The translations under genes were made by a program, and so were the position numbers. Shown piece by piece: positions 7,183-12,982 of a stretch of DNA of 12,982 bases. The notes under the pieces were generated by a model. That model ran no database searches. It had not been told where the DNA came from and worked only from the letters and a program-made list of their open reading frames with translations. Source of the DNA: [Eubacterium] saphenum. Lineage in GTDB: Bacteria; Bacillota; Clostridia; Oscillospirales; Ruminococcaceae. Where the stretch lies: assembly GCA_004554555.1 (NCBI GenBank), contig SFLN01000051.1:1-12982 (forward strand). The letters run 5' to 3'. Each line of letters opens with the position of its first letter. Within the stretch, counting starts at the first letter, position 1.

Positions 7183-7198
7183 ATTTTATGTTGATTGC

Positions 7199-7273
7199 TG
7201 GGGCGTCGCCAAGCGGTAAGGCAACGGACTCTGACTCCGTCATTCGGGGGTTCAAATCCCTCTGCCCCAACCA
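7199..7273 (+). tRNA. tRNA-Gln (anticodon CTG), CCA encoded
   Basis: A complete cloverleaf of 75 bases. The acceptor arm TGGGGCG pairs with TGCCCCA (one G-T), the D arm contains AAGCGGTAAGG, and the anticodon stem ACGGA/TCCGT encloses the loop CTCTGAC, giving anticodon CTG (reads CAG, Gln). The T arm is GGGGGTTCAAATCCCTC. Discriminator A at 7270 and an encoded CCA (7271-7273) follow. The T-A first acceptor pair is typical of bacterial tRNA-Gln. Confidence 0.97.
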
Positions 7274-7279
7274 GTGTAG

Positions 7280-7314
7280 AGCTGAACCTTATTATTATAG
7301 GGTTCAGCTTTTTT
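7280..7314 (+). terminator. Rho-independent terminator of tRNA-Gln
   Basis: AGCTGAACC (7280-7288) and GGTTCAGCT (7301-7309) form a 9-bp stem with a 12-base AT-rich loop, followed by a run of T (7309-7314). It lies 7 bases after the CCA end. Confidence 0.92.
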
Positions 7315-7325
7315 ATAAGCAATAA

Positions 7326-7355
7326 AACAGGCGCTGTTATTTCACAACGCCTGTT
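7326..7355. terminator. Terminator of the MIP-family locus (minus strand), possibly bidirectional
   Basis: AACAGGCG (7326-7333) and CGCCTGTT (7348-7355) are perfect inverted arms; inside them TGT and ACA can extend the stem past one mismatch. On the minus strand the hairpin is followed by TTTTATT; on the plus strand CCTTTTTAT follows. It begins 6 bases beyond the stop of the MIP-family C-terminal half. Confidence 0.8.
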
Positions 7356-7360
7356 CCTTT

Positions 7361-7681
7361 TTATATCGCGTTAACCGCAATAACCGCGAGAATACCGCCG
7401 ATACTGCTGCCGATAAGGTTTACGACAATCTGATAAGTCCAGTCAACCTTCTCGCCGTTTTTGTTCGGGAACGGGAGAATTGCAAACCAAATGCTGCTGA
7501 AGAACGAGCGCATACCGTTCATACTGAAGCCCGTGCTGTTCAGGGTAAGCGAGAGGAGCATTACTGCGGCGAAGCCGACAATTCCGATTACAATCGCATT
7601 TTGGGCAACCTTTATTGTCTCGAGAACAAGGAACAGGAACAAAAATGTTGCAAGAACTTCCTGTACAAAATTCAGCGGCAT
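7361..7681 (-). CDS. C-terminal half of the MIP/aquaporin-family protein (helices 4-6)
   Basis: 106 residues from an ATG at 7681 with three hydrophobic segments (about 9-26, 30-47, 83-104) and the altered second pore motif N55-G-M-R58. Upstream of the ATG there is only a weak GAG-type ribosome binding site, so independent translation would be inefficient. If made alone, its N-terminus would need to face outward to keep the usual MIP topology. Confidence 0.6.
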   Translation of the reverse strand: MPLNFVQEVLATFLFLFLVLETIKVAQNAIVIGIVGFAAVMLLSLTLNSTGFSMNGMRSFFSSIWFAILPFPNKNGEKVDWTYQIVVNLIGSSIGGILAVIAVNAI

Positions 7682-7696
7682 ATTTTTCTCAACGGG

Positions 7697-8083
7697 CTAA
7701 GCCGAGAAAATACCGCGTTTCGGAGCGTCGCCCGAAGCCTTGAACGAGTCCCAGAAGAAAATCATACAAAGAATTTCCGCTGCGCCCGCCGCCAGGAACT
7801 CCATTAAAATCAACAGCGCGCCTTCTGCGAGGTTCAAGCCCTTTGCGGGGTCGATTAGCTTTTCAATCCACTGCCCGAAAACAACGCCCGGGTTAAGCGC
7901 GGCAGGACCGCCCATAATCACTGCAACGGTAAGACCAAAGCCGACCGCCAGGCTCCACGCCACCGCAAGCTCTATGTAATTCAGTTTGCTCACAAGCGTC
8001 TTTTTAAGGCTGATGTTACACATATAAGCGTAACCGCCGAGCAGAAAAATCAAACTTCCCACAAATTCCGATAAGAGTACCAT
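7697..8083 (-). CDS. N-terminal half of the MIP/aquaporin-family protein (helices 1-3), ends at TAG
   Basis: 128 residues from the ATG at 8083. An upstream in-frame ATG at 8149 is rejected because it lacks a ribosome binding site, while GGAGG stands 8 bases before 8083. Three hydrophobic segments (about 5-22, 37-57, 88-112) and the first pore loop ALNPGVVFG are present. It stops within the loop that normally joins helices 3 and 4. Confidence 0.65.
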   Translation of the reverse strand: MVLLSEFVGSLIFLLGGYAYMCNISLKKTLVSKLNYIELAVAWSLAVGFGLTVAVIMGGPAALNPGVVFGQWIEKLIDPAKGLNLAEGALLILMEFLAAGAAEILCMIFFWDSFKASGDAPKRGIFSA

Positions 8084-8164
8084 AAAAATTTCCTCCGTTT
8101 TTTGTATAGAAGTACACCAAAATTTAGGCTTCAGCATATTTCTTGGCATAATTTTAATAACATC

Positions 8165-8193
8165 TTTACATTAGCTAACTGTTTAATTGTCAA
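8165..8193 (-). promoter_or_regulatory. Candidate promoter of the MIP-family locus (divergent from birA)
   Basis: On the minus strand TTGACA (8193-8188), a 17-base spacer and TGTAAA (8170-8165, 4 of 6 matches to TATAAT). The implied leader is about 75 bases. The -35 lies about 24 bases from the palindrome in the birA promoter. Confidence 0.5.
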
Positions 8194-8211
8194 CTCTTTT
8201 AGCAAAACGGG

Positions 8212-8240
8212 TTGACATTGCCGTAGTTTCGTGTTATAAT
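8212..8240 (+). promoter_or_regulatory. Consensus sigma-A promoter of the biotin operon
   Basis: TTGACA (8212-8217), exactly 17 bases, then TATAAT (8235-8240): a perfect consensus. Transcription should begin near 8247, leaving a leader of about 28 bases before the birA start. So strong a promoter usually needs repression, which fits the overlapping operator. Confidence 0.92.
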
Positions 8241-8253
8241 TGTCTACGGCAAT
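8217..8253. promoter_or_regulatory. Probable BirA operator (10-bp perfect inverted repeat around the -10 box)
   Basis: ATTGCCGTAG (8217-8226) and CTACGGCAAT (8244-8253) are perfect inverted copies separated by 17 bases that contain the -10 box. Known BirA operators have TTG...CAA ends and half-sites about 15-16 bases apart (TTGTAAACC-type); the geometry fits but the inner bases differ. The left arm lies upstream of the predicted transcript start, so the repeat acts as DNA and not as an RNA hairpin. BirA encoded just downstream has the DNA-binding domain needed to use it. The assignment to BirA is inference. Confidence 0.7.
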
Positions 8254-8260
8254 ACGCTTT

Positions 8261-8265
8261 GGAGG
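8261..8265 (+). promoter_or_regulatory. Ribosome binding site for the TTG start of birA
   Basis: GGAGG sits 9 bases before the TTG at 8275. No ATG or GTG lies in frame at a usable distance, so the TTG is accepted as start. Confidence 0.8.
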
Positions 8266-8274
8266 TATACAATT

Positions 8275-9252
8275 TTGACGTTAAAGGAACAGCTTCGCGG
8301 GATGCTTGAAGAAAACCGCGGGGAATATATATCGGGCGAGGATATCGCGAAACGGCTCTACTGCACGCGCGGCGCAGTGTGGAAGGCAATAAAGGCTCTT
8401 CGCGCGGAGGGACTGCGGATAGACGCGGTGACAAATCGCGGCTATTGTCTTGAGGACAGCTCGGATATAATCAGTGAAACAGGAATTCGCCGTTATCTTG
8501 ATGGTGAACACGAAATTTTTGTGCTGAAAACAGTAGGCTCGACCAACGCTTATCTGCGGGAGCTTGCGCAAAAAGGTGCTTCGGAGGGCACGCTTGTGGT
8601 TTCGTCTGAACAGACTTGCGGTCAGGGCAGACGCGGGCGCACGTTTTTCTCGCCGGCAGACACGGGGCTTTATATGAGCGTACTTTTGCGCCCTAAAGTT
8701 GCGGTGAACGAGGCGGTGAAAATCACCTCGGCGGCAGCGGTTGCCGTTTGCGCGGCGCTTGAAAGGGTGTGCGGCGCTTCGCCCGAAATCAAGTGGGTGA
8801 ACGACATTTATATCAACGGGAAAAAGGCTGCGGGTATCCTCACCGAGGCGGCTTTTGATATGGAAAACGGCGCGCTTGACTACGCGGTGCTGGGTATCGG
8901 AATAAACGTGTATCCGCCCGAAAACAGCTTTCCCGAGGAGCTTTCGGACATCGCGGGAGCTGTTCTTGAGAAGCGCACCGGTGACTTGCGAAATCGTCTT
9001 GCGGCAGCGGTTTACGAGCAATTTATGCAGCTGTACGCGCTTCTTCCCGACAGCGGTTATCTTGATGAATACCGAAAGCGGCTGATGTGGCGCGGTGAGC
9101 AGATTTTCGTGCTCTCGGGCGCGGACGGTAAGGACAAAACGCCTGCGGTTTTGGTTGACGTTGACGAAAACTGCGCGCTGAAGGTTCGGTATGAAAACGG
9201 GAGCTGCGGCGCGGTTTCATCGGGAGAAATCAGCATAAGGAGAAATTTATGA
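8275..9252 (+). CDS. birA: Bifunctional biotin--protein ligase / biotin operon repressor BirA
   Basis: 325 residues from a TTG start. Residues about 1-62 form a winged helix-turn-helix (YISGEDIAKRLYCTRGAVWKA, then NRGYCLED), marking the DNA-binding class II type. The catalytic domain (about 75-265) shows VGSTNAYLREL, the biotinyl-AMP loop GQGRRGR (116-122), LYMSVLLRP, IKWVNDIYI (K173) and KAAGILTE. A small C-terminal SH3-like domain follows. The enzyme adenylates biotin and attaches it to biotin-dependent carboxylases; as biotinyl-AMP-bound dimer it is expected to repress the operon. It is the first gene behind the consensus promoter with the palindromic operator, so autoregulation is likely. 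Its stop overlaps the bioY start (ATGA), implying coupled translation. Confidence 0.95.
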   Translation: MTLKEQLRGMLEENRGEYISGEDIAKRLYCTRGAVWKAIKALRAEGLRIDAVTNRGYCLEDSSDIISETGIRRYLDGEHEIFVLKTVGSTNAYLRELAQKGASEGTLVVSSEQTCGQGRRGRTFFSPADTGLYMSVLLRPKVAVNEAVKITSAAAVAVCAALERVCGASPEIKWVNDIYINGKKAAGILTEAAFDMENGALDYAVLGIGINVYPPENSFPEELSDIAGAVLEKRTGDLRNRLAAAVYEQFMQLYALLPDSGYLDEYRKRLMWRGEQIFVLSGADGKDKTPAVLVDVDENCALKVRYENGSCGAVSSGEISIRRNL

Positions 9253-9830
9253 CAGGAACAAAAACCAAAAACAGCGCTCTTATGCTTTGTATGTGCGCGA
9301 TTTTCACGGCGCTCACGGCGGTCGGCGCGTTCATCAAAATCCCCATTCCGTATATGGAATTCACCCTTCAATTCCTGTTTACAACGCTTGCTGGGCTGCT
9401 TCTCGGCGGGAAATGGGGCGCGGCAGCGGTAGGCGCGTATGTTGTACTCGGGCTTGTCGGCGTGCCGATTTTCGCGGAGGGCGGCGGATTTTTCTACGTT
9501 CTGAAGCCAACATTTGGCTATCTGATTGGCTTTATCATCGGCACTTTTGTCACTGGTAAAATCGCAAACGCGGTTCCTAATCCGTCAATAAAGCGGCTTC
9601 TTGCGGCAAATTTTGCGGGACTTGGGATTGTGTACTTCCTCGGGATTTTGTACTTCTATTTCGCGAAAAATCTCTGGATTGAGGGCGGCGCAATCAGCTT
9701 TTCGATGACCTTGTGGTACTGCTTTGTGCTTGCGGTGCCGGGAGACATTCTGCTTTGCGTTTTGGCGGCGTTTCTCGGGAAACGGCTTATTCCGATTGTA
9801 CAAAAATATCGCGGAGGAATTGCGAGATGA
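9249..9830 (+). CDS. bioY: BioY, biotin-binding S component of an ECF transporter
   Basis: 193 residues, strongly hydrophobic with about six membrane segments. It shows the BioY pattern: FIKIPIPYMEFTLQFLF near residue 29, then LAGLLLGGKWGA, VLGLVGVPIFAEGGG and PTFGYLIGF. BioY captures biotin at the membrane and normally works with the general EcfT and EcfA proteins, which are not in this window; some BioY proteins also work alone. The start overlaps the birA stop and is preceded by AAGGAGA. The C-terminus overlaps bioB by the same ATGA arrangement. Its place in a BirA-controlled operon supports biotin, though uptake of a precursor cannot be excluded. Confidence 0.93.
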   Translation: MTGTKTKNSALMLCMCAIFTALTAVGAFIKIPIPYMEFTLQFLFTTLAGLLLGGKWGAAAVGAYVVLGLVGVPIFAEGGGFFYVLKPTFGYLIGFIIGTFVTGKIANAVPNPSIKRLLAANFAGLGIVYFLGILYFYFAKNLWIEGGAISFSMTLWYCFVLAVPGDILLCVLAAFLGKRLIPIVQKYRGGIAR

Positions 9831-10798
9831 TTGTTGAAGAACTGAAAAGCAAGATTTTGAACGGCGGCGAAATCACGCGAGAGGAAGCGATTTCGCTGAT
9901 TGACGCGCCGCTCGGTGAGCTTTGCGAGGCTGCCGATGAAATCAGGGAGCGCTTTTGCGGGGACATTTTCGATATGTGTACGATTATCAACGGCAAGAGC
10001 GGGCGCTGCTCGGAGAACTGCAAATACTGCGCGCAGTCGGCTCACTACAACACGCGCTGCGAGGAATACCCGCTTCTGTCAGCCGAGGAAATTGTCGAGG
10101 GCGCGTTGTACAACTACAAGCGCGGCGTGCTGCGTTATTCGATAGTTTGCTCGGGAAAACGGCTCCCGGAAAGCGAGGTGGACAGCCTTTGCGAGAGCAT
10201 TTGTGCGATAAAAAAAGCGTGCCCGATATCGATTTGCGTTTCTGCGGGACTGCTGGACGAGGAGAGCTTCCAAAAGCTGAAGCAAGCTGGAGTTGACCGC
10301 GTTCACAACAACCTTGAAAGCTCGCGCAGGTTTTTCCCCGAGGTTTGCACAACGCACACGTTTGACGACAAAATCGCTGCGATAAACGCGGCGAAGGCTG
10401 CGGGACTTGAGGTTTGCAGCGGCGGTATAATGGGACTTGGCGAAACGTTTGAGGACAGGATTGATATGGTTCTTGAAGCGCGGGGGCTTGGCGTGAGGTC
10501 AATTCCCGTGAACCTGCTCAACCCCATTCCGAACACGCCGTTTGAGCACAATCCCACGCTCACCGAGGAAGAAGCGGCGCGAGCGGTCGCGATTTTCCGC
10601 TTTATCATACCGAACGGGCAAATTCGGCTTGCGGGCGGCAGGGGCTTGCTCGGGGATATGGGCAAGGCGCTTTTCCGCTCGGGAGCAAACGCGGCGATAT
10701 CGGGAGATATGCTCACAACGCGCGGAATTTCGATTGACAACGATATGAAAATGTGCGTGGAGCTTGGTTATCGCATAGAATTCGCAGAGGAGCGTTGA
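9827..10798 (+). CDS. bioB: Biotin synthase BioB (radical SAM)
   Basis: 323 residues. The ATG at 9827 overlaps the bioY stop and has GGAGG 10 bases upstream; a longer in-frame opening from 9713 is rejected because it would overlap bioY by over 100 bases. The radical-SAM [4Fe-4S] ligands are C61, C65 and C68 (RCSENCKYC). Residues matching the ligands of the second, sulfur-donating [2Fe-2S] cluster are C108 (YSIVCSGK), C137 (SICVSAG), C197 (EVCSGGIMGLGE) and R267 (IRLAGGRG). HNNLESS is the usual substrate-site motif. The enzyme inserts sulfur into dethiobiotin, the last step of biotin synthesis, in the cytoplasm. The length is slightly below that of E. coli BioB, as is common in clostridia. Confidence 0.97.
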   Translation: MIVEELKSKILNGGEITREEAISLIDAPLGELCEAADEIRERFCGDIFDMCTIINGKSGRCSENCKYCAQSAHYNTRCEEYPLLSAEEIVEGALYNYKRGVLRYSIVCSGKRLPESEVDSLCESICAIKKACPISICVSAGLLDEESFQKLKQAGVDRVHNNLESSRRFFPEVCTTHTFDDKIAAINAAKAAGLEVCSGGIMGLGETFEDRIDMVLEARGLGVRSIPVNLLNPIPNTPFEHNPTLTEEEAARAVAIFRFIIPNGQIRLAGGRGLLGDMGKALFRSGANAAISGDMLTTRGISIDNDMKMCVELGYRIEFAEER

Positions 10799-10799
10799 A

Positions 10800-11477
10800 A
10801 TGGCAAAGGGACTTTTTGTAACGGCAACCGGAACGGATATCGGGAAAACCTACGTTACCGCGCTGATTGTCAAGAAGCTGCGCAGCTTCGGGCTGAACGC
10901 AGGATATTACAAGGCGGCGGTGAGCGGCGCGGAGAGCGTTTCCGAGAGTGATGCGGGGTATGTAAACAGGATTGCCGAAATCGGCGAGAGCGAGGAGCTT
11001 TTGCTGTCGTATTTGTACAAGACTGCTGTTTCGCCGCACCTTGCCGCAAGAATTGAAGGAAATCCCGCCGAAATGAGCGTGATAAAGTCAACGTTCGAGA
11101 AGGTTTGCGGGCAGTACGATTTTGTGACAATGGAAGGCAGTGGGGGAATTGTCTGCCCGATAAGAAAAGACGAGAAAGCCGTGATTTACCTCGAGGACAT
11201 AATCGCGGCGCTTGGCTTGCCGTCAATCATTGTCGCGGACGCGGGGCTTGGCACAATAAACGCTGTTGTGACAACGGTTGAGTATATGCGCAAGCGAAAG
11301 CTGCCGATAAACGGGATTATCCTCAATAAATGGAACGGCGATTTTATGCAGCGCGACAATCTCGCGATGATTGAGGAACTCACGGGAGTGCGTGTAGTCG
11401 CGGTTGTTAAAGACGGGGATACCGAGCTTGAAATTGATGAAAAAACGCTTGTGGAGCTGTACAAGGATTTGGGATAA
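10800..11477 (+). CDS. bioD: Dethiobiotin synthetase BioD
   Basis: 225 residues, beginning one base after the bioB stop. The P-loop GTDIGKT (residues 11-17) is followed by YKAAVSG, which replaces the usual YKPVxSG with Ala at the Pro position, and by MEGSGGIVCPI in the GAGG-type loop. ATP-dependent carboxylation and ring closure of 7,8-diaminopelargonate gives dethiobiotin, the BioB substrate. Its close packing between bioB and bioA fixes the role. Full length with no visible defect. Confidence 0.96.
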   Translation: MAKGLFVTATGTDIGKTYVTALIVKKLRSFGLNAGYYKAAVSGAESVSESDAGYVNRIAEIGESEELLLSYLYKTAVSPHLAARIEGNPAEMSVIKSTFEKVCGQYDFVTMEGSGGIVCPIRKDEKAVIYLEDIIAALGLPSIIVADAGLGTINAVVTTVEYMRKRKLPINGIILNKWNGDFMQRDNLAMIEELTGVRVVAVVKDGDTELEIDEKTLVELYKDLG

Positions 11478-11488
11478 GGAGATTTGAA

Positions 11489-12841
11489 ATGACGTATAAC
11501 GAGTTGGTTGAGCAGGATTTGAAGTACATCTGGCACCCTTGCTCGCAGATGAAAGACTACGAAACGCTTCCGCCGATAGTGGTGGAGCGCGGCGAGGGCG
11601 TGAAGCTGTACGACAAAAACGGCAAGGAGTATATCGACATTGTGTCGAGCTGGTGGTGCAATCTGCTGGGGCACTGCAACCCGAAAATTAACGCGGCGGT
11701 GAAAGAGCAGATAGACAAGCTGGAGCACGTAATCTTCGCGAATTTCACCCACGAGCCTGCAATAAAGCTCTGCGGGGAGCTGATGAAGATAATCCCGAAA
11801 GGCTTGTGCAAATTCAACTTCTCGGACAACGGCTCGGCGGCTGTTGAGTGCGCGCTGAAGATGTCTTTTCAGTATCAGTATCAGACGGGCAAGCCGAAGA
11901 AACAGCGTTTTATGTGCCTTTCCGAAGGATATCACGGCGAAACAATCGGCGCGCTTTCGGTTGGCACAATGGACCTGTATGCGAAGATTTACCAACCGAT
12001 GCTGATGGACACGATAAGGATAGAAGCGCCGGATTGCTTTCGCTGTCCTTACGGGAAAACGCGCGATAATTGCTCATGCGAGTGCTTTGAGCACGCGGAG
12101 AAAGCGTTTGAGCGGTACGCGGAGGAAACGGCTGCGGTTATCGTAGAGCCGCTTTTGCAGGGAAGCGCGGGTATGCGGATTTATCCCGCGTTGTACTTGA
12201 AGAAGCTGCGCGAGTTGTGCGATAAATTTGACGTACTGCTGATTGCGGACGAGATTGCGACAGGATTTGGGCGAACAGGGAAGATGTTTGCGTTTGACCA
12301 CGCGGGAGTAAGCCCCGATATAATGTGCATATCAAAGGGCTTGACGGGCGGGTATATGCCGATGTCGATGACTGTCACAACGCAGGCGGTTTACGACGCA
12401 TTTTACGCGGATTACTCCGAGGGCAAGGCTTTTATGCACTCGCACACCTATTCGGGCAACCCGCTTGGCTGCGCGTGCGCACTGGCGGTTCAGCAGATTT
12501 TCCGTGAGGATAACATTCTGGAGAACGCGCAAAAGCGCGCTGTATATCTCAGCAAACGGCTGAACGAGCGGCTTGGCGGTTACAAGCACACGGGCGAGAT
12601 AAGGCACATCAGTTTGATAAACGCGATTGAGCTGGTGAAAAATCCGCGCACAAAGGAGAGCTTCCCGAGCGGATTGAGGACAGGTTATCAGATATACAAA
12701 AAGGCGCTTGAACGCGGGCTGCTGCTACGACCGCTGGGCGATGTCCTGTACTTCAACCCGCCGCTCACAATCACCGAAGGGGAACTTGATGAAGCGATAG
12801 ACAGATGTGAGCACGCGATTTATGATGTTTTGGGAGAGTAA
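11489..12841 (+). CDS. bioA: Adenosylmethionine-8-amino-7-oxononanoate aminotransferase BioA
   Basis: 450 residues, 11 bases after bioD, with AAGGAG as ribosome binding site. Fold-type I PLP aminotransferase of the class III group: YIWHPCSQM near the N-terminus, SSWWCNLLGH, FSDNGSAAVE, GYHGETIGA, LLIADEIATGFGRTG and the PLP lysine K283 in ISKGLTGGYMP. LRPLGDVLYFNPPL closes the active site. It converts KAPA to DAPA with an amino donor, normally S-adenosylmethionine; the lysine-using BioK variant cannot be ruled out from motifs alone. A cysteine-rich insert (C183, C186, C195, C197, C199) lies before the catalytic core. It is the last gene of the operon. Confidence 0.95.
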   Translation: MTYNELVEQDLKYIWHPCSQMKDYETLPPIVVERGEGVKLYDKNGKEYIDIVSSWWCNLLGHCNPKINAAVKEQIDKLEHVIFANFTHEPAIKLCGELMKIIPKGLCKFNFSDNGSAAVECALKMSFQYQYQTGKPKKQRFMCLSEGYHGETIGALSVGTMDLYAKIYQPMLMDTIRIEAPDCFRCPYGKTRDNCSCECFEHAEKAFERYAEETAAVIVEPLLQGSAGMRIYPALYLKKLRELCDKFDVLLIADEIATGFGRTGKMFAFDHAGVSPDIMCISKGLTGGYMPMSMTVTTQAVYDAFYADYSEGKAFMHSHTYSGNPLGCACALAVQQIFREDNILENAQKRAVYLSKRLNERLGGYKHTGEIRHISLINAIELVKNPRTKESFPSGLRTGYQIYKKALERGLLLRPLGDVLYFNPPLTITEGELDEAIDRCEHAIYDVLGE

Positions 12842-12850
12842 ATGCGAAAG

Positions 12851-12890
12851 AAACCCGCTGTACCGAAGTGGTATAGCGGGTTTGCGTTTT
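12851..12890 (+). terminator. Terminator of the biotin operon
   Basis: AAACCCGCTGTACC (12851-12864) pairs with GGTATAGCGGGTTT (12870-12883) along 14 positions with one G-T pair and a 5-base loop. Two T runs follow (TTTGCGTTTTT). A second small hairpin, GCGTT/AACGC, lies right behind. Confidence 0.93.
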
Positions 12891-12908
12891 TAACGCGGAA
12901 TGTATATT

Positions 12909-12982
12909 TTAAGAAAAAATCGCCCCGAACATTCTCCGAGCGAAATGGAAAATATCAGAGTATTGTGTCCAATCGTCGTTGC
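12909..12982 (-). CDS. Possible 3' end of a convergent gene, cut by the window edge
   Basis: On the minus strand one frame stays open from the right edge for 23 codons to TAA at 12911-12909, with a protein-like mix ending in RRMFGAIFS. A second minus frame is also open for 30 codons to a TAA at 12892-12890, so the length gives no discrimination. No family is recognised. The plus strand shows nothing coding here. Confidence 0.2.
   Translation of the reverse strand, partial: NDDWTQYSDIFHFARRMFGAIFS

Larger units (their letters stand above)
7361..8083 (-). pseudogene. MIP/aquaporin-family channel interrupted by an in-frame TAG
   Basis: Two minus-strand ORFs lie in the same frame, separated only by TAG (7699-7697) and five sense codons. 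Read through, they give about 240 residues with six hydrophobic segments, the normal size and topology of a MIP channel. The N-terminal half carries GGPAALNPGVVFG, corresponding to the first NPA loop (N64-P65-G66). The C-terminal half carries TGFSMNGMRSFF, corresponding to the second NPAR loop (N55-G56-M57-R58 of that half). The ATG at 8083 has a good ribosome binding site (GGAGG at 8092-8096, spacing 8). The simplest reading is a recent nonsense mutation in loop C. Other options are a sequencing error, stop-codon readthrough, or separate expression of two half-channels. Every other gene in the window ends in TAA or TGA and none uses TAG internally, so general recoding of TAG has no support. 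Solute specificity cannot be read from the sequence. Confidence 0.75.

Noticed and set aside
7199..7273. tRNA-Gln as an integration target
   Set aside because: No integrase adjoins it and the tRNA 3' end is not repeated elsewhere in the window, so there is no sign of an attachment site.
7697..7699. General recoding of TAG as a sense codon
   Set aside because: No other gene in the window contains TAG in frame, so there is no pattern of TAG as sense; one site is better explained by a nonsense mutation, an error or local readthrough.
8241..8274. Riboswitch or attenuator leader ahead of birA
   Set aside because: The predicted transcript starts near 8247, leaving about 28 bases of leader, too short for a structured RNA. 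The palindrome spans the promoter and is better read as a DNA operator.
9713..9826. N-terminal extension of bioB starting inside bioY
   Set aside because: It would overlap bioY by over 100 bases. The ATG at 9827 has a proper ribosome binding site and gives the normal BioB N-terminus.

Overview
The window looks like a chromosome segment of a spore-forming, low-to-mid GC Firmicute (Bacillota), most likely a gut-type clostridial or ruminococcal lineage. This rests on a SpoVT-like sequence, GGAGG ribosome binding sites, TTG starts, TTGACA-N17-TAAAAT promoters, Ser-rich surface lipoproteins, a GH5 cellulase-type enzyme and a clostridial-style biotin operon. The organism assignment is inference from family resemblance, not from a database search.

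Left part (1-5640, plus strand). A reading frame already open at the left edge joins the C-terminal part of a large serine recombinase, in frame, to the C-terminal part of the sporulation regulator SpoVT. The SpoVT DNA-binding N-terminus is missing, so this looks like one end of an element integrated inside spoVT. After a terminator and a strong promoter come two cell-envelope genes. The first is a lipoprotein with a Ser-rich stalk and a glycosyl-hydrolase-like 10 (GHL10/DUF187) domain. The second is a 985-residue secreted protein with a GHL10-like domain that has lost its Asp pair and a C-terminal N-acetylmuramoyl-L-alanine amidase. Together they suggest stepwise peptidoglycan processing: stem-peptide removal followed by cleavage of denuded glycan. 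A perfect bidirectional hairpin ends this unit and the convergent gene.

Middle part (5644-8200). On the minus strand lies a GH5 glycosidase lipoprotein with a Ser-rich stalk and its own sigma-A promoter. Next is a plus-strand tRNA-Gln(CTG) with promoter, A-tract-rich upstream region and terminator. Then comes a minus-strand MIP/aquaporin-family gene cut exactly between its two three-helix halves by an in-frame TAG, with both pore motifs altered.

Right part (8212-12890, plus strand). A tightly packed operon birA-bioY-bioB-bioD-bioA is driven by a perfect-consensus promoter. A 10-bp perfect inverted repeat brackets the -10 box and is probably the BirA operator. The operon covers regulation and biotin ligation (BirA), uptake (BioY) and the last three synthetic steps (BioA, BioD, BioB). 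It has no bioF and no pimeloyl-precursor genes. A terminator ends the operon. The last ~75 bases may hold the 3' end of a convergent gene, but this is weak.
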